DNA of 56,210 nucleotides from the NCBI RefSeq assembly GCF_014534745.1, contig NZ_JACVVP010000050.1, forward strand, positions 1-56,210, written 5' to 3'. Shown one piece after another: positions 1 to 9,082 of the stretch (positions are counted from its first letter, which is position 1; the number at the start of each line of letters is the position of its first letter). A program made the position numbers and the translations under genes. Source of the DNA: Flammeovirga sp. EKP202 (lineage in GTDB: Bacteria > Bacteroidota > Bacteroidia > Cytophagales > Flammeovirgaceae). The notes beneath the pieces were generated by a model that worked only from the letters and a program-made list of their open reading frames with translations, was not told where the DNA came from and did no database searches.

Positions 1-36
1 GTAATTAAATATCTCCTTTCAGACTTTTATTTCTAA

Positions 37-250
37 ATGCAATACGAAATATTAAGATCTATTTTTAAATAGCTTCTCAGAAAAAAAAGTATTTTTATAC
101 GATTATAACTATGGATTTGAACTAAAGGACTTAATAGAAAGCGATAAATCAATTAAAGTATTAACTGAGAATAACGAAAAAATCGCTTATTATTATTTTG
201 ATAATGCATGGATTCATTTTTTTTATTTAAATAAAAATGGAACAATTTCA
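37..250 (+). pseudogene. Probable frameshifted 5' part of the 251-655 gene
   Basis: The frame of the gene at 251 stays open upstream to position 56 and reads like real protein (…YDYNYGFELKDLIESDKSI…), but it has no ATG, GTG or TTG before 251. A different frame starts with ATG at 37 (MQYEILRSIFK) and stops at the TAG at 70-72, next to a T/A homopolymer run. One added base there would join the two frames into one protein of about 206 aa. I infer either a real 1-base frameshift or a sequencing error. The family is not recognised. Confidence 0.45.
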
Positions 251-655
251 TTGAGATTAAACTACGTAAATGATCATCTTGAGTTATACTATAAACTTAT
301 TGAAATTGCGAAAAAATTAGATCTCTGTTTAATTGGTGAAGAAGTATTATTATTCGTACCTGATTATGGTATTTTATATGATCCGGAAGACCCTGAAGAA
401 TCAATTTCATACGAAATTTTGGTTGATGAGTTGGAGGAGAAGTTAAACAATGGTTACAATTCAATTGTTGAAATTATAAATTCAATTATTGAAGATAAAA
501 AAGCTGAAGAGTTAAATACTAATCAGTTTAAAGGTAGAATTGAAAATTTTAATTCAAGTTACACACCGAAAACTAAAAAAGATGAAATGAATTATACAAA
601 ACATATTGTCATTTTTGGAATTGTATTACTCATTACATATTTCTTTGTAATATAA
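251..655 (+). CDS. Hypothetical protein with C-terminal membrane anchor (5' end uncertain)
   Basis: I do not recognise this gene. From the TTG at 251 it gives 134 aa. The body is acidic and hydrophilic (DYGILYDPEDPEESISYEIL, ELEEKLNNGYNSIVEI). It ends in one hydrophobic segment, about residues 116-134 (HIVIFGIVLLITYFFVI), with the last residues inside the membrane, so it looks like a tail-anchored protein. The TTG start is doubtful because coherent coding continues in frame upstream to 56. The gene may be frame-disrupted at its 5' end. No operon partner is visible; the next gene starts 400 bases downstream. Confidence 0.5.
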   Translation: MRLNYVNDHLELYYKLIEIAKKLDLCLIGEEVLLFVPDYGILYDPEDPEESISYEILVDELEEKLNNGYNSIVEIINSIIEDKKAEELNTNQFKGRIENFNSSYTPKTKKDEMNYTKHIVIFGIVLLITYFFVI

Positions 656-1054
656 TTTGTCACTATAAAACACTATACTATAATTAGGTCTAAGCTTGGT
701 CCTCAGACCCAAAAATTAAGCCCAAGTTGAACAAAGGTGTTGATAATCATGCATTGCTAATTTGGAAATTATGAGGAACTTTTCGATTACTCGGAAGGTT
801 TTTTGTTGTAGATTTTTTCTCCATTAACATCAAAAAACACTAGCAAAAGCTTATCGAAGAATTCAATCGGTAAGCCTTATGAGGGAAAGCTATAGAGAAA
901 TAATCAATTTTATGAAGAGTTATATTTTTATTAAAACCCATTAATTTCTCCGATTAATCCCTATTTAATATAAAATTAAGGCCCGTAAATAATTTTGATA
1001 CCAAACAAAATAGGAAATGAATTGAATTAATAATTCGATCGAAAACTATACGAA
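656..1054. other. Intergenic region with a promoter-like box
   Basis: No ORF of note. A weak hairpin (GGTCT…AGACC) lies at 687-709. A Bacteroidota-type -7 box TAATTTTG (TAnnTTTG) lies at 990-997, about 58 bases before the ATG at 1055, and is a plausible promoter for that gene. Confidence 0.35.
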
Positions 1055-4000
1055 ATGAGTATGAACTATTTACTACTTAATTTACAAACTAGAAGGGTTA
1101 AACTTCTCTTTTTATGCTGTGTATTGATCACCAATATTGGTTTTGGTCAAAACATTTTCCAACATCTATCCACTCATGATACATCAACAATTAAAGTGGA
1201 TGAAACCAATTTTGTAACAGAATGGATCGATTTGTCTGGAAACGAAAACCATGCTATACCGTATTTCGGTAGTGCCATTTACCCTTCCGCTAACGCCTCT
1301 TTTTCCAATCAATATGGGATTGATTTTGGAGCCTACGTTAATCCTGAAATTGATAAAGACCGTTCGGGTTTACAATTACTACCCGTTGAAAAGGGAGCGG
1401 AACTTTTTGATTTTATAGGAGCTGCAAGTGCCAAAACAGGTTTTAGTGTTTTGGTCTCTTTTGAAGTCAACAAATACCACAACAATTGGAGTGATTTGAT
1501 CGGTAATACTTCCAATAATAGCAATAATGGTTTTGGAATCCGTTACGGTGAGCAAGGAGAATTTCAGATTTATTTAGGTGGTCAGACTTTGAATGTACCA
1601 GGTGCAAAAGCATTACTCAACCATTCGGTAGTGGTGGCTTGTAATTATGACGCAGAGAGTGGAATACTTACTTTCTGGGATTCCCAAAACCTACTGTCTC
1701 ACACGTTGACTGTACCAAAAGATAACTTCAATTTTGATCATTTATACTTGGGTACATTTACCAATGGCAACCGACAAGTCAATGGAATGGTGGGAGAAGT
1801 GAAAATTTTTGACGAAGCACTTTCTACTGAAGAATTTATATACGAATACACTAAAATGCGTGACCTATGGCATCGTTTTATCTTGCCTGTGGAAGTTATT
1901 GGTGCAGAAAACTTGGTGGAACTGCGTTCTTTTACACTCACTCAAAATGAAGTGGACGCCACGCAAAAGTTATGGATGCAGATCAATAATTTGAGCTATG
2001 AAAATAAAGTTTCCATCAAAGTAAATGATAGAGCATGGTACGACTTGAATCATGCATCTGTAGAAATGCCAATTCAAGAGAAGGCAAGAGGAGGCATGCA
2101 ACATGGTGGTTACAATACCATCAGAGTGGCCATTCCAGCGGTAGGCTTCAAGGCAGGTGTCAATACAGTGTATTTTAGGTTTAATCATTCCGATGCGATT
2201 TCAAATGGCTTTCGTGTAGTGAAATTCAATTTATTAGATGAGTTTAAAGAAAATATTCTTTCAGAGGATTTCTTTTATGATGATGACCCTGAATTGTGGG
2301 TAGGGCCGTATACTGATGATAAATCTATCAAAGAAGGTGAAGAATTATGGAGGGAAGGAGCTTTGTGGTCCAATTACTTAAAAGAAGATACAAAAGGTTT
2401 TTGGTACGGTTACGAGTTGTTGCCACATGCTCCAATTCAAGCCAAATGTGCAGATTGCCATACACAAGATGGTAGAGATTTAGAGCTGTTTTCTTATTCC
2501 AATAAATCGATTATTGAGCGATCAGTTTTTCATAATTTAACGGAAGATGAAGGACGAAAAGTAGCATCTTATATCCGATCATTAAAAGATAAATACGAAA
2601 ATGTAAACCGTCATGGACGACCTTGGAATCCGCCGTATCAGCCTGGACCAGCCTTGAAAGACAAACCCATTGAATATTGGGCGGCAGGAGCTGGACTAGA
2701 AGCGGTATTAGAAAAAGACGAAGACATGCTACCTTATATGTTTCCGAATGGCGTAAATGAGGAGACAGTTAAGGACTATTTTGACCAAGATAAAGGAGAA
2801 GACCGTACAGTTTTACCTTTAGCACTTCAGTTTCCGGATTGGAAGCATTGGCTTCCAATGGTACACCCTAAAGATGCTTTCACAAAAGGGACTTTTTATG
2901 AAGAAACTTATAAAGATAGAACGCCATATAAAAACAGTCAGGAAAGTCTGCTAAACCCTGAAAAAGGAATTGAAATCATCAGAGATAAAATTGCCGAATT
3001 ACCAAAAAAAAGTGATGGTGTTACAGTGGATATGAATGTGCTTACGGAAGAACAATTGGCTGATTTTCGTTATGCTCACGAAGTTTTTCGTTATAATTTC
3101 CGTTTCTTCCAATCACAAGGGGGCGGACAAACTAAACACTGGCGATCAACAAAAGGAAATGGATTAGACGCCTTAGATGATAATGTGGCACAAGAGTTTG
3201 CAGGTACAAGTTTAGCCCGTTTGATGGCGGTTAAAAACTTTGAAATCATGCAGGAATTCAATCTACAAGATCAAGCAGAAGATTATATTTTAGGAGAAGA
3301 TCACCCAACATCAAGACAGTGGTTTCATGGACTTTCAAAACACGTTTTTGAGGTGCCCGCACATATTACAGGCTGTGTAGATGGGAACTGTCAAACGTTT
3401 GGTGATCAACCCGAAGAAACGGGACAATATGAATCGACAGTTTGGTATCATCTTCAAGCCGTTCTGGCAGGGGGTGAAGGACAACAATGGTGGAATGGTC
3501 CGGTGGATTATAACTATCAACCTATGTTCATACTTCGCAGTTCTCAGTCCTCTAATTTATATCAACCTTTAAGATACTATCACTCGTTGAGTACTTTGTA
3601 CAAAACAAAAACGTGGTCAGGTGATCTTACACCTAACGATGGGATGGGCTTTAGAATCAGAGTACAGGGGCCTTGGTATTTCTTTGGAAAAGAAGGAGAT
3701 GGTGGAAAGAATAACTTCCATGGTTTTGAATCGGGATTTTGGCCTGGTTTACTGGATGATATTCAGCCGGGTATGACTAAACTCTTTTTAGATGCCCAAT
3801 TGAGAGAATTTTTAAAAGCCGTTAGAAAACATGATATCGCAACTTGGGATCGATGGGAAGAAGGAATGAACGGTTCGAATGTGTTGGACCCTATCGAAAA
3901 GTCTGAAGTTTGGGATGTCACCTTATCCAATGATGAACTCTCTGATGGTAGTGAAGACGAAATAGGTGCTCCACTTTGGGCAGATCATATGTATTGGGTG

Positions 4001-5923
4001 ATTGGGGAGTCGATCAAGTTTGGGGTAGATTGTGAAATCATCAGAGATTTAATCGCATGGAGTGAAGAAGCTTGGCCAAATATTGATTGGTCATTTGAAA
4101 TTAAGCCTCAATTGAAATTAAAACTCAATGATAATGCAACTTTTTTCAGTGAGGTACAATACATAGAAGCTATTGTTTCCACCGAAGGAGAAACAGCCTC
4201 ACAATTTGAGTGGTGGATCAATGGAGAAATTATATCTGAGACGACTTCAAAGTTAGAAACTACACTATTATCTCCAGGAGATGTCGTAGTTTGTAAGGCT
4301 ATATCTTCTTCAGAATGTCTTGATTTTTATACTGCTTCAGATACATTGGGATTGCCGGGTGATTTAAATATTCAGATGAGAATCAATGAGGAAGAGTGGC
4401 AAACTCCTCAAGATATTTGGGCTTGTGAAGGAGATCAATTAGAGATGAAAATCGGACTTGAAATTGCTCCAATCATGTGGTTAGATGCTGCAGCAATAGA
4501 GGAGTTAAAGGAAGGAGATAGAATTACAACATGGAAAGACCAATCTCAAAATGGCAATGATGCTATTGCTATCAATAGTAGTATTGCCCCTGTTTACAGC
4601 AGCAACGCCATGAATGGTTTGCCTGCTCTGGCTTTTGGAAAAGAAGAAAACGAAACCAACAGCCTACGATTATTCCCATCGAGTAAAACGACTTTCTTGG
4701 AAGAGGATTTTACGGTCATAATGGTCCATCAAATTGATCCTGTAAGTGTGTGGACCAATACTATTTGTAATAAAAACAGTACTGATGGAGATGGTATTTA
4801 TTTTAGAGTTTCCGATTCTGGCAAATTTGCCATTGGCGGAGGAAGCAAAACACTTTCAAGCTCAGCTTATGGTTTACCTTACAGCAGCATCAGTACTTTT
4901 ACCCGAAAAGAGGACGTTATGGCAATGTATACAAATGGGGCAAAAGAATTTGATTTACAGTTGGAAGCCAATGAGAAATTGAGCAATAATGACGATTTAT
5001 TTTTAGGGCAATACAGTAGTTCTCCGAATCAAAATAGACACCACAAAGGGTATATTGCTGAGATCATTGTTTTTGATAAAAAGTTGTCTCAAAGCGAACA
5101 AGAATTAATCGAGGGCTATTTGGCCCATAAGTGGGGATTGGTGGAGCAGCTTACTTCCGTAAGTAACTTCAAGTTTTCGTCTCCTCTTGAAATGACAGTT
5201 CAATCCCCTACAGGACAAGATTATTTTTTCAATCAGTTAAAGAGAACATTTTCTTATCCATTAAACAACGAAGAAAGCTTTGGAACATTTAAAATGATTT
5301 CAGAATTCAGTAGTAATGAAGGAGTTGATTTCAATATCAATTGGTCAAATAATTATTTTGAACAATACGAAGCCTCTTATAAAATAGATGCTGATTTGGT
5401 ACAATTAGGAAATACAATTGAGGTGACTGAGGGAAGTGATATTACTTTAATGCCAAATAGTAGTACATCGGAAGATTATTTTTGGACCTCTCCTTCAGGG
5501 GTTCGTTACCCGAGTAATGAAAACCCAGTTTGGACTGCATCTTTAGAACACGAAAATAATGGCATTTGGACATTAGAGGTTCTAGGTGATTTTTGTGAAA
5601 ATGTAGAGAATACTGTTCAAATCACAGTCACTACAGTAGAGAAAATAGATGATAATAACGGTAATGTAACTGCTGTAGATATTGACGAAACAAATATCAC
5701 AGTGTATCCTAATCCATCTGATCAAGCGTTTACCGTCAAATCTTCAGCATTAAACATCAAAAAAATTCAAGTAAATAACTATCTTGGATTACCACTCAAA
5801 ACATTTGATGTCAATAATAAGTCCATAACCATAGACTTAAAGGAATTGAATAGTGGTATTTTCTTGCTGAAGATAGAGTTGGATAATGGTACAATTCTGT
5901 ATCATAAAATCATTAAACAGTAA
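1055..5923 (+). CDS. Giant secreted T9SS protein with LamG-like domains and a c-type heme motif
   Basis: 1622 aa. A signal peptide ends near residue 31 (…NIGFGQ). Residues about 35-275 are a LamG/concanavalin-like jellyroll (EWIDLSGNENHA… GEVKIFDEALSTEEF). A cytochrome-like stretch follows with one heme-binding CADCH motif (Cys465, Cys468, His469). A second LamG-like jellyroll spans about 1135-1370 (MWLDAAAIEELKEGDRITTW… EIIVFDKKLSQSEQELIEGY). The C-terminal 70-75 residues form a type A T9SS sorting domain (ITVYPNPSDQAF… GIFLLKIELDNG). The protein is therefore probably exported to the cell surface or medium. Its role is unknown; binding or oxidising glycan near the neighbouring sulfatase is an inference. 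Only one CxxCH is visible and the distal heme ligand is not clear. The ATG at 1055 is preferred because the signal peptide follows directly; a second ATG at 1061 is possible. Confidence 0.8.
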   Translation: MSMNYLLLNLQTRRVKLLFLCCVLITNIGFGQNIFQHLSTHDTSTIKVDETNFVTEWIDLSGNENHAIPYFGSAIYPSANASFSNQYGIDFGAYVNPEIDKDRSGLQLLPVEKGAELFDFIGAASAKTGFSVLVSFEVNKYHNNWSDLIGNTSNNSNNGFGIRYGEQGEFQIYLGGQTLNVPGAKALLNHSVVVACNYDAESGILTFWDSQNLLSHTLTVPKDNFNFDHLYLGTFTNGNRQVNGMVGEVKIFDEALSTEEFIYEYTKMRDLWHRFILPVEVIGAENLVELRSFTLTQNEVDATQKLWMQINNLSYENKVSIKVNDRAWYDLNHASVEMPIQEKARGGMQHGGYNTIRVAIPAVGFKAGVNTVYFRFNHSDAISNGFRVVKFNLLDEFKENILSEDFFYDDDPELWVGPYTDDKSIKEGEELWREGALWSNYLKEDTKGFWYGYELLPHAPIQAKCADCHTQDGRDLELFSYSNKSIIERSVFHNLTEDEGRKVASYIRSLKDKYENVNRHGRPWNPPYQPGPALKDKPIEYWAAGAGLEAVLEKDEDMLPYMFPNGVNEETVKDYFDQDKGEDRTVLPLALQFPDWKHWLPMVHPKDAFTKGTFYEETYKDRTPYKNSQESLLNPEKGIEIIRDKIAELPKKSDGVTVDMNVLTEEQLADFRYAHEVFRYNFRFFQSQGGGQTKHWRSTKGNGLDALDDNVAQEFAGTSLARLMAVKNFEIMQEFNLQDQAEDYILGEDHPTSRQWFHGLSKHVFEVPAHITGCVDGNCQTFGDQPEETGQYESTVWYHLQAVLAGGEGQQWWNGPVDYNYQPMFILRSSQSSNLYQPLRYYHSLSTLYKTKTWSGDLTPNDGMGFRIRVQGPWYFFGKEGDGGKNNFHGFESGFWPGLLDDIQPGMTKLFLDAQLREFLKAVRKHDIATWDRWEEGMNGSNVLDPIEKSEVWDVTLSNDELSDGSEDEIGAPLWADHMYWVIGESIKFGVDCEIIRDLIAWSEEAWPNIDWSFEIKPQLKLKLNDNATFFSEVQYIEAIVSTEGETASQFEWWINGEIISETTSKLETTLLSPGDVVVCKAISSSECLDFYTASDTLGLPGDLNIQMRINEEEWQTPQDIWACEGDQLEMKIGLEIAPIMWLDAAAIEELKEGDRITTWKDQSQNGNDAIAINSSIAPVYSSNAMNGLPALAFGKEENETNSLRLFPSSKTTFLEEDFTVIMVHQIDPVSVWTNTICNKNSTDGDGIYFRVSDSGKFAIGGGSKTLSSSAYGLPYSSISTFTRKEDVMAMYTNGAKEFDLQLEANEKLSNNDDLFLGQYSSSPNQNRHHKGYIAEIIVFDKKLSQSEQELIEGYLAHKWGLVEQLTSVSNFKFSSPLEMTVQSPTGQDYFFNQLKRTFSYPLNNEESFGTFKMISEFSSNEGVDFNINWSNNYFEQYEASYKIDADLVQLGNTIEVTEGSDITLMPNSSTSEDYFWTSPSGVRYPSNENPVWTASLEHENNGIWTLEVLGDFCENVENTVQITVTTVEKIDDNNGNVTAVDIDETNITVYPNPSDQAFTVKSSALNIKKIQVNNYLGLPLKTFDVNNKSITIDLKELNSGIFLLKIELDNGTILYHKIIKQ

Positions 5924-6002
5924 TAATTTTTCATAGACCAAGCCCTCATTTTTCTTAATAGAAGGCTATTAAGGTACAATTAATATATAATTAGCCTACT
6001 TC

Positions 6003-6064
6003 TTACACTTTTGTAAAGGCATCAAGCACTTCTTCAATGTGCAAGGAAAACATTGAAGAAGTGT
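6003..6064 (+). promoter_or_regulatory. Promoter-like palindrome and leader hairpin of the sulfatase gene
   Basis: A small palindrome TTACA-CTTT-TGTAA lies at 6003-6016 and contains a TTTG as in Bacteroidota -7 boxes. A 15-bp stem follows (GCACTTCTTCAATGT at 6026-6040 with ACATTGAAGAAGTGT at 6050-6064, one wobble or mismatch at the base). No T-run follows, so it is probably a 5' UTR structure of the gene at 6101 and not a terminator. A related arrangement lies ahead of the gene at 9083. Confidence 0.45.
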
Positions 6065-6100
6065 TGCTTTCAAAAACGATTTTTTAAAGAATAATTAGAG

Positions 6101-8116
6101 ATGAAAAGAATTATAATAACGATCTTAACTTACCTCGTTGGTGTTACGTTTGTAAGTGCTTCTTCCAATCCCGAAGAAAATAAAAGCAACGCAAAGAAAA
6201 AGAAACCCAACATTGTCATTTTCTTTACGGATGATTTGGGCTACGGAGACTTATCAGTCAACGGAGGTTTAACGCCAACACCCAACATTGATAAAATATT
6301 TAATACAGGTACCACTTTCACCAATTACAATACACATTGTGTTTGCTCTCCTTCAAGAGCAGGAATGTTGACGGCGAAGCATTATGTGAAGACCAACTCA
6401 GGCCCTAAAACAGGCGGAGAATTGTCTACAGATGAAGTGACAATGCCGGAGACTTTACAGGAAAATGGCTATGTTACTGGTGCATTTGGTAAATGGCATA
6501 ATGGAGCACCCACTTCTTATGGCGGAAATGAGAAGAAAGGAAGCAAGAAATTTCAATTAGGAGCAGGTGTAAATGCTCATGGTTTTGACCGTTTCGTAGG
6601 TTACTACGGAGGTGGTGGTAATTACTTCACACGTATGTCGAATGTATATGCACAAGTATCATGGTACCATGACAAAACCAACCGTCCGGATGAAAAGGGC
6701 TATACTACGGATCTGATTACAAAATATGCTTTAGAGTTTATTGAGAAGAATAAAGACGAACAATTCTTATGTTATATTCCTCACGAAGCCATGCACAATC
6801 CTTTAAACGCAAAGTACGAGGACATATTAAGAGTACCCGAAGCAGTGAAGCAAGGAACAGCTTTATTGTCAGAAGAAAAGTATAAAAACTATTTTAAAGG
6901 AAGTAAGGCTTGGATGAAAATGTCCGATGAGCAAAAACAAATTGTACGTTCAGCTATGTTGCTCAGTTTGGATGATGCCGTAGGAGAAGTAGTGGCTTAC
7001 CTTGAAAAAGAAGGTCTATTGGACAATACGATTGTTATTTTCACCTCTGATAACGGAGCTACTCCAGAGGGAAATAACTTACCATTTAGAGGTCATAAAC
7101 ATACAATTTATGAAGGTGGTATCCACGTACCTATGGGTATGATGTGGGAAAATGGAGGAATGAACAAAGGTGAAAAATATACGGGAGATTTCAATTATCT
7201 TGATATTTATCCTACACTTACGGCAATGGTTGGAGCGAAGCGTGATCAATCAGTAGAGATTGATGGACGAGATTTGTCGAAAGAAATCATGGGAAATAAA
7301 GCACATGATAATATGGTGCAACAGTGGGTTTGGACTGGTGAAGGGGCCGTAAAAGAAGGTAATTGGAAATTGATTTATAATCCATTGGAAATCCAACTAT
7401 ACGATTTAAGTACTGACTTAAAAGAAGAAAATAATCTTGCAGAGAAGCACCCTGAGAAAGTTGAAAAAATGAAGCAGTTGCACCTCGACTTTTTGAGAGC
7501 AAACAATATTAATCCTTCTTACTTACCTCCTTCATACCTTCCTAGTGCATCACAAAAAGCTGCTCCACAAGGTGAAGTATTAGAGTTTTACGTAGATCAG
7601 GCAGTGCCAATTAAAAGCGGAAAAGATGTGATGCGTTTTGCATTTGCCAACGGTTATGACAAAATGAAATATACTATTGAGCCAGGAGATGTTGTGGAAT
7701 ACGATATTATGGTGGCAGAAGATGGACTCAATGAAGGCTTCTTCTATTCACCAACCAGCACATGGAAATTGCTTTTTGCAAAATCAGGCTATGACCAATA
7801 TGGAAGATACCAAAAGAAAGGACCGGGAGTAAAAGAAGGAAAAGGTGTTTGGGAGCATAGAGTAGTAGGAATCGGTGAAGCAACACCTCAGAAATTGTCC
7901 TACAACATGATGTCATTTATGGGAAGAAAAACAGGCGTTTACCATTTTTACATTGACAACCTTATTGCGAGAAAAGCAGATGGTACAGTAATAGAGCTTT
8001 GGACGAGTGGAAAACATACCATCAAAAGATGGAAAGAAGCTCCTTTTATGAAAAACTATAAAGAAAACATCTTTAAAAAAGTAGAAATCAAAACGGTAAA
8101 ATTAGACCAGATCTAA
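6101..8116 (+). CDS. Secreted S1-type sulfatase (arylsulfatase family)
   Basis: 671 aa with an N-terminal signal peptide (about residues 1-20). This is a formylglycine sulfatase that hydrolyses sulfate esters, most likely on a sulfated glycan. It has the family core in order: metal-binding FFTDDLGYGDLS near residue 42, the modification motif C-S-P-S-R (Cys82, converted to formylglycine), GKWH, and FTSDNG near residue 310. Substrate position and sulfate regiospecificity cannot be read from the sequence. After the sulfatase fold (to about residue 470) there is a C-terminal domain of about 180 aa (EFYVDQAVPIKSGKDVMRF… YHFYIDNLIARKADG) that resembles a carbohydrate-binding jellyroll, an unusual extension. 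The maturase it needs is not in the window. Transcription probably starts near 6016 and ends at the hairpin 8201-8248. Confidence 0.9.
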   Translation: MKRIIITILTYLVGVTFVSASSNPEENKSNAKKKKPNIVIFFTDDLGYGDLSVNGGLTPTPNIDKIFNTGTTFTNYNTHCVCSPSRAGMLTAKHYVKTNSGPKTGGELSTDEVTMPETLQENGYVTGAFGKWHNGAPTSYGGNEKKGSKKFQLGAGVNAHGFDRFVGYYGGGGNYFTRMSNVYAQVSWYHDKTNRPDEKGYTTDLITKYALEFIEKNKDEQFLCYIPHEAMHNPLNAKYEDILRVPEAVKQGTALLSEEKYKNYFKGSKAWMKMSDEQKQIVRSAMLLSLDDAVGEVVAYLEKEGLLDNTIVIFTSDNGATPEGNNLPFRGHKHTIYEGGIHVPMGMMWENGGMNKGEKYTGDFNYLDIYPTLTAMVGAKRDQSVEIDGRDLSKEIMGNKAHDNMVQQWVWTGEGAVKEGNWKLIYNPLEIQLYDLSTDLKEENNLAEKHPEKVEKMKQLHLDFLRANNINPSYLPPSYLPSASQKAAPQGEVLEFYVDQAVPIKSGKDVMRFAFANGYDKMKYTIEPGDVVEYDIMVAEDGLNEGFFYSPTSTWKLLFAKSGYDQYGRYQKKGPGVKEGKGVWEHRVVGIGEATPQKLSYNMMSFMGRKTGVYHFYIDNLIARKADGTVIELWTSGKHTIKRWKEAPFMKNYKENIFKKVEIKTVKLDQI

Positions 8117-8125
8117 TAAGTTTTA

Positions 8126-8156
8126 CATTCGCCCATGCTCAAAACATGGACGAATG
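8126..8156. repeat. 12-bp inverted repeat after the sulfatase gene
   Basis: CATTCGCCCATG (8126-8137) pairs with CATGGACGAATG (8145-8156) with one mismatch and a 7-base loop. It lies 10 bases after the sulfatase stop codon. There is no T-run, so it may serve as a 3' end stabiliser ahead of the terminator at 8201. Confidence 0.45.
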
Positions 8157-8200
8157 ATGAAGAAATACCCTTCACAAATATCGTATATTATATTGCTTAG

Positions 8201-8248
8201 AACAGTCAGGAACGGCTTCGAAACGGAGTCTGCCTTGGCTGTTTTTTT
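8201..8248 (+). terminator. Rho-independent terminator after the sulfatase
   Basis: AACAGTCAGG (8201-8210) can pair along its length with CCTTGGCTGTT (8233-8242, allowing G-U pairs). The interior GGCTTCG/CGGAGTC forms a second stem. Seven T's follow at 8242-8248. It ends + strand transcription and lies at the 3' end of the convergent gene at 8254. Confidence 0.6.
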
Positions 8249-8253
8249 GGCAT

Positions 8254-8631
8254 TTATTTGCAGACGTTTTTCGCTAAAGTTTTTTGAAGAGAAACAACAT
8301 CTACTCCGCTGCTCAACTCATATTGAAGAGGTTCACCTTGACCCGATAACCAAATTTTAAGCTCAGCATCGGAATCAAAATTACCTGCAGTTTCTACCAA
8401 AAATTGAGTGATAGATTTATAAGGAATAGAATGATACTCTTTTTTCTTGCCTGTTAAACCTTGTACATCCAAGACGATTAGTCTTTTGTTGGTAAATACC
8501 CACTTGTCTCTAAAGATTTTGAAAGCCGCTTCTACGGTCTCCCCATCATATATTACATCTGCGAAGTCAGCTTCTAGATCTTCAGCATTAAGTTCAGAGG
8601 CGTTGCCTGTTAAATTGGAGAAAAATCCCAT
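8254..8631 (-). CDS. PH domain-containing protein (bacterial PH, YvbH/YokE-like)
   Basis: 125 aa with no signal peptide, so cytoplasmic. The sequence fits the bacterial pleckstrin-homology family: an N-terminal leader, then beta-strand segments FRDKWVFTNKRLIVLDVQG and KKKEYHSIPYKSITQFLVE, an acidic strand, and a C-terminal helix (DVVSLQKTLAKNVCK). The TNKRLI…Y.SIPY.SI pattern is characteristic. The ligand and physiological role are unknown in this family. It stands alone, convergent with the sulfatase gene. Confidence 0.8.
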   Translation of the reverse strand: MGFFSNLTGNASELNAEDLEADFADVIYDGETVEAAFKIFRDKWVFTNKRLIVLDVQGLTGKKKEYHSIPYKSITQFLVETAGNFDSDAELKIWLSGQGEPLQYELSSGVDVVSLQKTLAKNVCK

Positions 8632-8888
8632 TGTATTTAATAGTTAAAATTTGCATTAAAAAAACAGATAGCAAAACACTACGATTTACGATCTGTATTT
8701 AAATATACTAAAAGTATGATATTATAAATTAAATGATCCAATGTTTTAACCTAGAAAACCAGTATGGTATTCTCCTGTTTTTCACAATTATCTACCAAAA
8801 ACTAAAATTTAATTTCATCTCTTTTTTAGTCCTAACCCCCTTAATAAGGCAGGATTAAGGATTAATTAATGATTAATTAGTGTATACC

Positions 8889-8962
8889 ATACATTTTTGT
8901 ATCAAGTACTTCTACAAATACAAGGAGTCATTTTTTAATAGAAATTCAACAGAAGTAGTTGA
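8889..8962 (+). promoter_or_regulatory. Promoter-like palindrome and leader hairpin of the 9083 gene
   Basis: The palindrome ATACA-TTTT-TGTAT lies at 8889-8902. TCAAGTACTTCT (8902-8913) can then pair with AGAAGTAGTTGA (8951-8962) with one mismatch. The layout matches the leader at 6003-6064: the outer bases of the palindrome differ but still pair (T/A there, A/T here), and a C-G pair in the hairpin there becomes a T-A pair here. Some 120 bases of leader without other features follow before the ATG at 9083. Confidence 0.45.
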
Positions 8963-9082
8963 CTGATAGGGTTGATTTGGAAAGGAATGAAATAAGTGAA
9001 TTGACCGACATCAAACACATAGAGCAATTTTTTTGAATCGTCAAATGATCAATTATTTCTGAGTAAAACAATATGTAATGAT

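Noticed and set aside
6026-6064. Terminator of the 1055 gene
   Set aside because: No T-run follows, and the stem lies downstream of a promoter-like element shared with another gene, so a leader structure fits better.
8154-8360. Plus-strand 68-aa frame after the sulfatase
   Set aside because: It runs through the terminator hairpin and overlaps the well-supported PH-domain gene on the other strand.
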